Assembly: GCA_963922205.1 (NCBI GenBank)
Contig: CAWUHX010000040.1
Coordinates: forward strand, 1,310,405-1,374,404
DNA length: 64,000 nt
From: Romanomermis culicivorax
Lineage: Eukaryota > Nematoda > Enoplea > Mermithida > Mermithidae
Reading direction: 5' to 3'
Made by a program: the position numbers and the translations under genes. Positions 1 through 8,862 of this stretch are shown here, in pieces. The notes under the pieces were generated by a model that ran no database searches, was not told the origin of the DNA, and saw only the letters and a list, made by a program, of their open reading frames with translations. Position 1 is the first letter of the stretch, and the number at the start of each line of letters is the position of its first letter.

Positions 1-1
1 C

Positions 2-415
2 ACGCAAACACACATGATAATAGAAGAACTACAAGGTGCATTCTCGGTTAAAAATACAGTTTTTTCGAACCCCAATTGCCCAGAAATCCAAGATAGCATT
101 CTAACCGAACAAGGCATTATTGTACAATTAGACAAAAGCACCCCACATCATAACGCATTTTTAACCCCAAAAACCAACGAAACTCATACTACATTATACG
201 ATTTTGATGATTTTGAACCCATTAATGCAAAACTAAACTATCTAGCAGACAAAATACAGGAATTCGAAATTCAAAATTTCAAAAATGTATGGAGTGAATT
301 ATGTAGACAGGCACAGCGTCACCTTGATCTCATATGGCAAATCTTAGGTCTTGATGCAACCCTTGGAGCGCGTGCATTCCTACAGCGAACGGACATAATA
401 GCAGAATTCACATGA
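2..415 (+). CDS. Envelope-like glycoprotein segment, 5'-partial, ends at in-frame TGA
   Basis: This frame is open from the window edge to a TGA at 413-415, and the frame after the TGA stays open to 4837, so the two parts look like one ancestral coding sequence with a nonsense mutation (or a readthrough codon). The product has scattered cysteines, a tryptophan-containing helical stretch and N-glycosylation-type sites in the adjoining part, and no Gag-type CCHC knuckle. With the downstream membrane helix (about 1001-1069) it resembles a viral surface glycoprotein. I cannot assign the glycoprotein family; capture from an arthropod negative-strand RNA virus is a guess. It could also be an unusual structural protein. 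Confidence 0.5.
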   Translation, partial: TQTHMIIEELQGAFSVKNTVFSNPNCPEIQDSILTEQGIIVQLDKSTPHHNAFLTPKTNETHTTLYDFDDFEPINAKLNYLADKIQEFEIQNFKNVWSELCRQAQRHLDLIWQILGLDATLGARAFLQRTDIIAEFT

Positions 416-3400
416 GAAGCCCTCACAGTCTGGCCCTGCAAGCAGGTAAACGCATCCAAAGTCTTTTACAACCATAAAATCAACCAAACATGCTACAAAC
501 TTTTGCCCATTCTCGTAGGAAATGAACTCATGTTTTCAAATCCAGGTGGCAACGATTTGACCCCTTTCTCACAAACCGTTGACTGCCATCACATGCATGT
601 AGCCCTTTACAAACAGAATAATACATGGGTCAGTGAAACAGGATCCCCGCATGTCACAAATTTACCTTTAGAAATCGTCTGGAACCAAAATTTCTCCCTT
701 TTCCATTTTAATACACCCGCCATTTTTCATGATCAACTTGCAACTATTTCAACCAACTTACTCTTTTTGAAACAATACATTTACAAAACTCACACACTGG
801 AAAACATTGTCAAAAAACTCGTCAATTACACCGCCCAAATGTCTCTCAATTCCGATACAGTTTACAGCATGATCTCAGGCACTGGCCAAGCACTCGGAAA
901 TACACTCTCTGGTGCCGGTCAAGGCATAGAACATGTAATAACCGGTACCACCCAAAGTCTCACGGACGGATTAAACAATTTACTCAAAGGACCCCTGCAA
1001 ATCATTATAAATCTAGCTGTTATTACTGTAGTTTTTGCAGGCATCTTTTATTTGTTTCTCGTTCTTCGAAAATATTTCCCCTCTCCAAAGCATCATGCCA
1101 CAAACGAACATGCATACGAAATACCTTCAAACAACAGACATTTACATGAGACCATTCCCCCATCATTCGGCCATGCTCTCTTAGAATTAGCTAATCGTCG
1201 TGGGGCACAAACGCAACAGAAATACGTCCTTGTCGATATTGATACCCCCCGAACTCCTGCAATCGAACTCATTAATCAAATTCAGCAATCTGCATCAAAT
1301 AAGCCACCCCAAAATGTACCTGAGAAACATACCCCTCATATTCCAATCACACTTAACGGCAAATTAATGACAAAAGGCATGATTGACACTGGTGCAGTTT
1401 ACTCACTCATCGATTCCCGAATCGCTCAACTTTTACAGTTAGACATGAAACCCCCGCTAGTCCAAGCAAAAGCAGCAAATAATCTTCCCATCCACTTTGT
1501 AGGAACCACTTTTGTCACAGTGACAGCCCAAACAATTCAGGAAACAATCATGGTCCATGTCCAAAAAGATTGCACAGCAGACATCCTTCTAGGCAAAAAC
1601 TTTCTCAGTCGATTTTCGGAATACACTATCAACAATCAAAAATCACAGGTCAAATTTGGCAATGTTATACTACCTTGTGATGGCCTAGAATATAGCCCTC
1701 TCTCGACCCGTGGTGGAACTTATCTAGACGAGAAATTAGAATTACCACCCCGTACCGTAACCGAATTTACTGTCCCCTTGCCCAAGTCGTACTTACAGGT
1801 CAAACAGCTTGAATTCACCCCGAAACCCAAACAGAATCCCAAAGTCCATTTCGCAGCTTGTATCTCGGAAAATCAAAACAGTCGCATACGCATATCCGTC
1901 CTAAACACACAAGAAACAGCTCAAATTCTTTACCCTGGAACATGCATTGGCACAGTCTCTTGTTACATCCCAAAACAAAATGCTCCCGCTAATCTAACCC
2001 CTTCAACGCAAAACCAGCCCAACCGGTTTGACACATTCACATGGTTAAAAGAAAATGTCAATTTAACCTCCAGTGACCTCACAGAAGCAGAAAAAACGCA
2101 ACTCCTACGCGCCCTATCGAAGTACCCTACATTATATGCTAAATCCAAAATGGATGTAGGTAGAACCACCCTCGTTTCACATACAATTGACACCAATGGC
2201 TCCCAACCTGTACGTAGACAACTTTATCGAACTTCCCCAAAAGAAAAGCAAATCATACAAGCAGAAGTTGAGCAACTTGCAGCAGCAGGTGTCATAAGCC
2301 AAAGCAATTCCCCATGGTGTACCAACACAGTTTTAGTTCCCAAAAAAGATGGAGGCCATCGTTTATGCATTGATTTTAGAGGCCTCAACAAAGTCACCAA
2401 AAAAGATACCTACCCCTTACCCCGTATAGACGAAATTCTAGACACCCTCCGTGGAATGAAATATTTCACCTCCCTTGACCAATCCAATGCATATTATTCC
2501 ATTCCCATAGCACAAGCCGACAGAGAAAAAACTGCATTCAATTGCTCAGCCGGCCAGTATCAATTCAATTACCTCCCCTTTGGACTCACCAATGCCCCAG
2601 CCACATTCCAAAGGTTAATGGATGTTATTCTTTCGGGTCTGCAATTGAATACATGCCTTGTGTATCTCGACAATGTTTTGGTATTCGCAGACTCTCATGC
2701 CCAAATGCTTGAACGTTTAGACACTATTCTTGCCCGAGTCTCACAAGCAGGCCTTAAGCTAAACATACAAAAATGCAAATTCTGCCAGCCCCAAGTCCAA
2801 TACTTAGGCCACGTCATTTCTCAGCAAGGCATTTCACCAGATCCCCATAAGGTACAGGCCATTTATGACATACCCACACCCAAAAGCTCAAAAGAAGTTA
2901 AGTCATTCCTTGGCCTACCCTCATACTATCGCAGATTCATCCCAAATTGCTCCCAAGTTTCTAGCCCACTCACATCGCTACTCAAAAAGAATTCCGAATT
3001 TTCCTGGGGCCCCGAACAGCAAAATGCATTCACTAAGCTCAAAGAATTACTCATTCATGCCCCAATACTGCAGCACCCCGACTTCACAAAACCGTTTATC
3101 CTGCAAACTGACGCCTCAAAACTCGGAATCGGCGCCATTCTCAGTCAGCTAGATAGCAAAGGTCAGGATCGCCCCATTGCTTTTGGGAGCCGCACATTGA
3201 AACCCGCAGAACGCAACTACCCAATAACTGAGTTGGAAACCCTTGCAGTAGTTGAATTTGTCAAGTATTTCCGCCCCTATCTTTTCCAGCAACATGTTAT
3301 TGTACACACTGACCACACAGCAGTTCAGGCAGTCTTACAAAAGGAAAACCCCTCCCCTCGCATTGCCCGTTGGGGATTAGCCCTCTCTGGTATTCAACTC

Positions 3401-4837
3401 GACATTCGACCTAAGAAAGGCACTGCTAACCGCAACGCAGATGCAGTTTCTCGATTCCCCTCACAGACAGCAAAGCAATCCTTTGATATTGAGCAATTAG
3501 AAACCCGCCCCGAAATATCAACTATCAATTCAGTTTTGGAAGCCGAAGCAACTGAACAGGAAGAGCAACAGAAAAACTTTGCCGAACTCCAACGCACTGA
3601 TCCACTTGTCAAAAGTATTTTAGCAAAAATCGCCCAAAAACACCCCCTTACCCTTATCAAATTCGCAGTACATCAAAACATTCTCTTCCGTATAGTCGAC
3701 AAACAGGCAAAACTATACATTCCCAAGTCGCAAGTCCAGCATCTCATCGCCTCACATCATGACAGCAAATTCACAGGTCATTTTGCGGCCCGGAAAACTT
3801 TACACTTGCTCAGACAGAAATATTTTTGGCCCCAAATGAGCCGTGATATCAAACGTTACTGCAAAACTTGCCACCCGTGCCAGACACAGAAAGCTCTTAG
3901 ACACAAAGTGCATGCAAACTTGGTACCAATTCAGCCAACTGGCCCATTTGATCGAGTTGGTGTTGATTGCATGGGACCATTACCCCTCACTGAAGACGGT
4001 AACCGATTCATTGTCGTTTTCATCGATTATTTCACAAAGTATGTAGAGGCATTCCCGACCCCTGACATCACCGCAGCCACTATTGCCAAGCTATTCGTGA
4101 CCAAAATTGTTTGTCGTCATGGGTCCCCAAAAATCATCCATTGTGATCGTGGCACCGATTTTGTATCGGATCTCTTCTCACGGATCACCAGTTTATGCAA
4201 TACTCAGAAAATTCACACTACCCCATATCATCCCATTGCCAATGGAGAAGTTGAGCGTTGCAACCAAACCCTAGCCACCCGTATCCGCATGTACATCAAT
4301 TCAAATCACACTGATTGGGATACTTATCTGCCCTATGCCGTTTTTTCGATCAATATTCATAAAAATGATAGCACATCATATCCCCCATTTGAATTACTCC
4401 ACGGTAGACAAGCCAATCTGCCGTCAGACGCAGCCTTAAACTTTTTCCCCACATCTTACATGGTTGATTTAGACGATTACGCCCTTCGTGTAAAATCGCA
4501 TTTCACAGAAGCACTTTCAACCGTGCAGAAAAGTTTGCAAAAAGCCCAAGCCCACTATACCCGTCAGTATAATAAGCATGCTCAGAACATACATTACAAG
4601 GCAGGTGATCTTATTCTTTATAAAAATCATTCGTGTAAACAAGGGTTGACTCCCAAATTCCTCCCTCGCCAGAACGGCCCCTATACAGTAACAAACTTCA
4701 TGTACCCCAACGTTACACTCATGCACCCCCATACGAATATTACATTCACGGTGCATGTAAACGAGACAACCCCTTTCTACCCTCGGAAAGCAACTATCGC
4801 ATCTACCCCCACCCCTCCTCAACCTCGAAAGCCTTGA
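416..4837 (+). CDS. pol: Env-like C-terminus fused to gypsy Pol (PR-RT-RH-IN)
   Basis: The frame runs unbroken for 1,473 codons; there is no ATG before 530, so it is not a separate start. In order: glycine-rich region and one transmembrane helix (about 1001-1069) with a short basic tail; retropepsin motif DTGA at 1385-1396; RT with the first catalytic Asp at 2477 and the box YLDN at 2663-2674, where YxDD is expected; RNase H with TDAS (Asp at 3110), ELETLA, HTDH and NADAVSR; integrase with an HHCC finger and the triad Asp 3965, Asp 4145, Glu 4253, the last two exactly 35 residues apart; then GPY near 4679. Family knowledge: the second Asp of YxDD binds catalytic metal, so Asn predicts a dead RT. 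No reading frame follows pol before the LTR. Confidence 0.93.
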   Translation, partial: EALTVWPCKQVNASKVFYNHKINQTCYKLLPILVGNELMFSNPGGNDLTPFSQTVDCHHMHVALYKQNNTWVSETGSPHVTNLPLEIVWNQNFSLFHFNTPAIFHDQLATISTNLLFLKQYIYKTHTLENIVKKLVNYTAQMSLNSDTVYSMISGTGQALGNTLSGAGQGIEHVITGTTQSLTDGLNNLLKGPLQIIINLAVITVVFAGIFYLFLVLRKYFPSPKHHATNEHAYEIPSNNRHLHETIPPSFGHALLELANRRGAQTQQKYVLVDIDTPRTPAIELINQIQQSASNKPPQNVPEKHTPHIPITLNGKLMTKGMIDTGAVYSLIDSRIAQLLQLDMKPPLVQAKAANNLPIHFVGTTFVTVTAQTIQETIMVHVQKDCTADILLGKNFLSRFSEYTINNQKSQVKFGNVILPCDGLEYSPLSTRGGTYLDEKLELPPRTVTEFTVPLPKSYLQVKQLEFTPKPKQNPKVHFAACISENQNSRIRISVLNTQETAQILYPGTCIGTVSCYIPKQNAPANLTPSTQNQPNRFDTFTWLKENVNLTSSDLTEAEKTQLLRALSKYPTLYAKSKMDVGRTTLVSHTIDTNGSQPVRRQLYRTSPKEKQIIQAEVEQLAAAGVISQSNSPWCTNTVLVPKKDGGHRLCIDFRGLNKVTKKDTYPLPRIDEILDTLRGMKYFTSLDQSNAYYSIPIAQADREKTAFNCSAGQYQFNYLPFGLTNAPATFQRLMDVILSGLQLNTCLVYLDNVLVFADSHAQMLERLDTILARVSQAGLKLNIQKCKFCQPQVQYLGHVISQQGISPDPHKVQAIYDIPTPKSSKEVKSFLGLPSYYRRFIPNCSQVSSPLTSLLKKNSEFSWGPEQQNAFTKLKELLIHAPILQHPDFTKPFILQTDASKLGIGAILSQLDSKGQDRPIAFGSRTLKPAERNYPITELETLAVVEFVKYFRPYLFQQHVIVHTDHTAVQAVLQKENPSPRIARWGLALSGIQLDIRPKKGTANRNADAVSRFPSQTAKQSFDIEQLETRPEISTINSVLEAEATEQEEQQKNFAELQRTDPLVKSILAKIAQKHPLTLIKFAVHQNILFRIVDKQAKLYIPKSQVQHLIASHHDSKFTGHFAARKTLHLLRQKYFWPQMSRDIKRYCKTCHPCQTQKALRHKVHANLVPIQPTGPFDRVGVDCMGPLPLTEDGNRFIVVFIDYFTKYVEAFPTPDITAATIAKLFVTKIVCRHGSPKIIHCDRGTDFVSDLFSRITSLCNTQKIHTTPYHPIANGEVERCNQTLATRIRMYINSNHTDWDTYLPYAVFSINIHKNDSTSYPPFELLHGRQANLPSDAALNFFPTSYMVDLDDYALRVKSHFTEALSTVQKSLQKAQAHYTRQYNKHAQNIHYKAGDLILYKNHSCKQGLTPKFLPRQNGPYTVTNFMYPNVTLMHPHTNITFTVHVNETTPFYPRKATIASTPTPPQPRKP

Positions 4838-4855
4838 ACGAGGACGTTCAACTCC

Positions 4856-4868
4856 AGAAGGAGGGAAA
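4856..4868 (+). other. Polypurine tract
   Basis: AGAAGGAGGGAAA ends directly at the first base of the LTR (TGTAACG at 4869), the expected place for the plus-strand priming site of an LTR retroelement. Confidence 0.85.
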
Positions 4869-5768
4869 TGTAACGTACCTGCTAAAGCAGTACTGTAAAC
4901 ATGTAGCATACTGTATGTAATAGACATTTATTAGATATTATTTTATTTTCACATTTTATCGTCTCAAGGATGTCTGGGATTCACACCCAAACACTCCTAC
5001 AAAATTACGTGAAGTACTTTATTCTGATCCGTTCACACCCCGGTAGCCCAATTAAGATGCCCTAATTAATTTGCACAAACGGCAGCTGTTCCCCTAGAAC
5101 CCACACTAAACTACACATTCCACAGCTACCGTAATCCCCAGTAAAGATCGTAAACAACACCTGCACACAGTAAAATGCGTAGAAGCCCCGCCGTACAGTA
5201 GTCTCAAGTGTAACAGTAGCGGCGGCCCCACAAAACATGTGTATACAGAGAAACCGATACAGGAAGCATGCACAGAAGCACAAAGGTGTGGCCAAGCCCA
5301 CCGTAGAAAGCAAGTGAAGCACAGAAAGCATACGGTACCAGAAAAGCGTTAGAGAGGCGTAACTAAGAAAGCATAAAAAGCGTTGCCGGAAACGACGATT
5401 GGCGGAAGAAGATGGACAGAAGCTCGACCTCCCGCAGCGTCCAGGGAGTGGCCAAAATCGCCGTATAAAAGAAGAAGCAAAGCGTGATTTTGATCTCTTT
5501 TCGGATTCTGATTCTGATTCTTATTCTTGTGTTTTTCCGCGCTCGCCCCGTCTTTATACATTTGCAAGCGGCCGACTATTCGAAAGCATTTAAACCGAGG
5601 CCCCCGTCCGTATTTTAATTCAAAGCGCGTTTATTGTCGACGTTCAAGCGACCGTCGATCCCCGTTGTTTTATTGTAATCGTACGCCCGCGCCCCCGTCT
5701 CGTTATTTACCCCGCCGTATCGACTGATTGGTCCAAGTAAAGTACCTCACAGAAATCTGGTCGTTACA
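4869..5768 (+). repeat. 3' LTR of the gypsy element, 900 bp
   Basis: It begins TGTAACG directly after the purine tract and ends CGTTACA at 5762-5768, a perfect 7-bp inverted terminal repeat with the TG...CA ends used by integrases. It is GC-richer than its surroundings and contains a TATAAAA box and a short GATTCT-type simple repeat near 5505-5525. Confidence 0.92.
5464..5470 (+). promoter_or_regulatory. LTR TATA box
   Basis: TATAAAA lies 595 bp into the 900-bp LTR, a plausible U3 promoter position with R beginning 25-30 bp downstream. It is the only clear TATA box in the LTR. Confidence 0.55.
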
Positions 5769-6087
5769 AAATATTAATAAATATGATATATTAAATATTA
5801 TTAATAATATTGAACATGATATATTATATATCTCTGAGTTTTATTTTATATATATATATATATAGTAGATTGAATATATAATATATTGAATGTATTATAT
5901 TAAACATAACATTATATATAATATATTGATAATAGTTCCATTGCATGTATGTGATTCTTCCAGGAAAAATAGCATTTGTGAAAAAATTTCAAATGACTCA
6001 GAAAAAAACTCAGAAATATGACAAAACACATGAATTCTTAAAATGTTAAAACATGCTCCACTTTAACACTAAAATATATTGTTTTAG
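5769..6087. repeat. AT-rich flank with TA-rich simple repeat
   Basis: From the LTR end to the first protease exon there is only low-complexity TA and ATATT sequence (notably 5770-5930), then intron ending in the acceptor TTGTTTTAG at 6087. No gene is visible here. Confidence 0.8.
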
Positions 6088-8862
6088 GAAGTTTGTTTAC
6101 AGAAATGCCACGATTTACTATGCGGACAGTCCATATGCATTTGTGGCTTATTTCGGTGTGCACAATGTATACAATAGCAGTGAAACTAGAGTTAATCGCT
6201 CATCCATTAATGTTATTATGCACGAAAGCTACAAGAGAGATTATCGATACTATAATGACATCGCTTTGATACGACTGGAAAAACCTGTGGAAATTGGTGA
6301 TCAAATTCAATCGCTTCAAATTACCAGTCATCCTACATCCCAAATGAGGAATTGTTCCATATCTGGCTGGGGTAATTTTAGAATTTAAGAAAGTGACACA
6401 CTTTACAAGAACTCATTAGAGGAAAATTAGAGGATATCAAGTAAATGTTAGAATTTGTTCCATTAAGTTTGAACAGAGAAAAGCTCTAGCTCTGACACAT
6501 AAAAGGTCTTCTGCATACGAAGGATGCATCAAGTACCCAACCCTGAACCAAAATATTTGGTAGCCGAGCTAGGCATGGCCTGTTTATTTCTTCTTCCTGG
6601 CATTAATCCAGCATCACTGGCTCCACTCACTTACATGTCCATCTCAACTTGGTTAAATTAAAGGCATTCTCCCCTGTGATATTGGCTATCCACATGTCTT
6701 CTATGGTTCTATCCATCCAATGTTTCTTTGGTCATCTTTGAAGTTCAACCCATGTTCAAGCACTCTGCTGTATATGCCGCTGTATCCTAAATGCTTCACA
6801 TTATGTGGCTGTACAACCTCATCCTCGCCCTATACATTTTTCTGGTATTGGGGCCACTACCATCTGACCGTGGACATCTTTGTTGACTACAAGGTCCAAC
6901 CTTGCAAGGCAGAGACACCTTCAAAGTATCCTCATTTCAGGCATACTGAGGACTTGCATGTGCTTTGTTGTTGGCCAATGCTTTGCTCTGTAGAGGTGGA
7001 CTACAGTTCTGTAAATCTTGGCCTTGAGTCAAATAGGCATCTGACTGTTGCATAGTGCACCTGTAACTAGGTGCCATGCAGACCATGCCCCATTCACACA
7101 TTCTCTGGCCTCCAGAATGGTATCTCAGTCACCGCATAATGATGGAGCTGAGGTACCTGAATTGTTTTACTTTCTTAAGGTCATCTCCGAAAATGTTGAT
7201 AGTTTCGTCCTTTTGTGGGACACACTTCATATACTCAGTATTCTTGATGTTGTGGCCCATTCCCTTCTCATCCAACCTGGCTCTCCACTGGTATGTTTCA
7301 TTCGCAACACTCTAACTGTGACAGGAGCACATCATCACCATGAAGCAACAACCAGGGGAAGTGGGCTTGGATGTTGATTGTCCCTACATGCATTCAAAAG
7401 ATGAAGAGCAGAAGCTATAAGGTGATTGTTGATGTACTTCAAAATTGATGGTGGGAGTGGTGATATGCTGACTGGTATGGTGTTAGTAGAGCACCTTGGA
7501 CCACTGGACGTAGGCTTTCAAGATATTGTGTGAACGCATATGATAGCATGGCTTTCAAATTTTTTTGCAATTTATGTCAAACTGCTGATGTTCCATTTCA
7601 TTTGACATATATTGAATTCCATTTCATTTTGGTTAGTTAGATCCTTAAACCTCAAATGATGCAGTTCTCGGACATCTTAAAAGCACTGCCTAAAAAATCC
7701 TCACCATCTCACCCCACCAAATAATAGGCATGCTCTTGGAGATTGCAGTTATTTCTGAACTAAGCTGTATGCTGGACAGCCATATGCACGACAACAGCAC
7801 ACAGGCCCCCATCAAGTAAGGATGGCCGAATTACTGGCTTGTTTATAATATGGGGTTTGAACCCTTGACATTCCATACAGGACACAGATGCAGCATCAAC
7901 TGCACTTTGACTACAATAGAATGTTCTCAGCACATTGGAAAATTTTGCTTTTGAAATTTCAATATGCACAAGAAATGTTCAAAACATGACATTGAAGTCA
8001 CTTGAAGTAAGGCTTAATATGCTACTCATGTGAGCAGAATTTTTCAGGTGGCAATTCGGGAGATTTGACTATGGCATTCCTAGAGAATAATCACGATATT
8101 CCACAAGCCAATCAGACTGCCGCAACAGTATCCAATGAGTCGAACACAATCTTTGTAAGCAGTTGGTAACTAAAACCAAAATATGGAACTATTCTTTGTG
8201 TGTTACTTTTATATAGATACTAATTTCCTAGCTCACAATCATGAATTACTAGAAAATCATTTTACAGGGTGATTCCGGAAGTGCCATTGTTTGCTATGCT
8301 GATGGAGATTTCTTTGCCCATGGAGTGCACAGTATGGGATATAATAACACCAAAGACATTGAATATGCTAATTTGTACATGCTGGGGCCCTGGTTGAAGT
8401 CATCCCTGATTGATTTATACGATATAACACTGTTCCATTCTGCACTGCATCATTATGCAGTTGGTGGTATGGATAGTACAATGGCTCACCTAGAAATGGC
8501 ATACATATTCTTGGCCTTTATGAATTCTGCACCACCTGGATTCGATATAGAATTAGAAGTGGAGCATGTGGAATATAGAAAAATGTGGACTGAACATGAT
8601 ATAGGGAAGCATATTCTAATCGAAAATGATTCGTTTAATTGGAAAAATTTGTCTGGCTATACTTTGGAAAAAGATGTCTACCATTGTGCTATAGCCTGTT
8701 TCATTCGAAATAACAAAGGTTCGTGTAGTTATTTGATAGCCACTAAACGCTGTTATTATTCCCTCACAAATCAATTATGCCACGAATTATCATGCATCCG
8801 ATTCGGCTATAGAGAGAGTGTTCACATTCACTTCAACCAATCCTCAATTGTTAGTCGACCTG
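6088..8862 (+). CDS. Exons 1-3 in window: S1-like domain 1 plus PAN-like Cys-rich linker
   Basis: Exon 6088-6371 carries the Asp-102 region NDIALIRL and ends at SGWG. Exon 8048-8154 (35 codons) bridges to exon 8268-8862, which opens with GDSGSAIVC, the nucleophile motif with GP changed to SA. The bridge is shorter than in trypsins and lacks the usual cysteines and the pocket loop before GDSG. The His-57 exon is upstream of 6088. After the domain (about 8400) comes a 150-residue linker with a CAIACF...CSY...CYY...C...C pattern resembling a PAN/apple module. Acceptors TTTTAG, TTTTCAG and TTTACAG and donors GTAATT, GTAAGC and GTAAGG are all acceptable. Confidence 0.82.

Larger units (their letters stand above)
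1..5768 (+). mobile_element. Ty3/gypsy-type LTR retroelement, 3' portion
   Basis: A coding frame open from the left window edge to 4837 holds an envelope-like segment, then protease, reverse transcriptase, RNase H and integrase, followed by a purine tract and an LTR. The order PR-RT-RH-IN and the GPY module after integrase place it in Ty3/gypsy. The 5' LTR, primer-binding site and any gag lie left of the window. The coding strand is C-rich and G-poor, unlike the AT-rich surroundings. It is visibly inactivated (stop codon at 413, altered RT active site). The right edge is set by the LTR end at 5768; the target duplication cannot be tested without the left flank. Confidence 0.93.

Noticed and set aside
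503..529. Separate start of pol at TTG 503
   Set aside because: The frame is open from 416 and no ATG occurs before 530; the natural start is probably left of the window.
4517..4927. Minus-strand frame of 136 codons across the end of pol and the LTR start
   Set aside because: Shadow of pol on the opposite strand with no recognisable product.
6720..7377. Two + strand frames of about 110 codons
   Set aside because: They are antisense shadows of the minus-strand LINE fragment.
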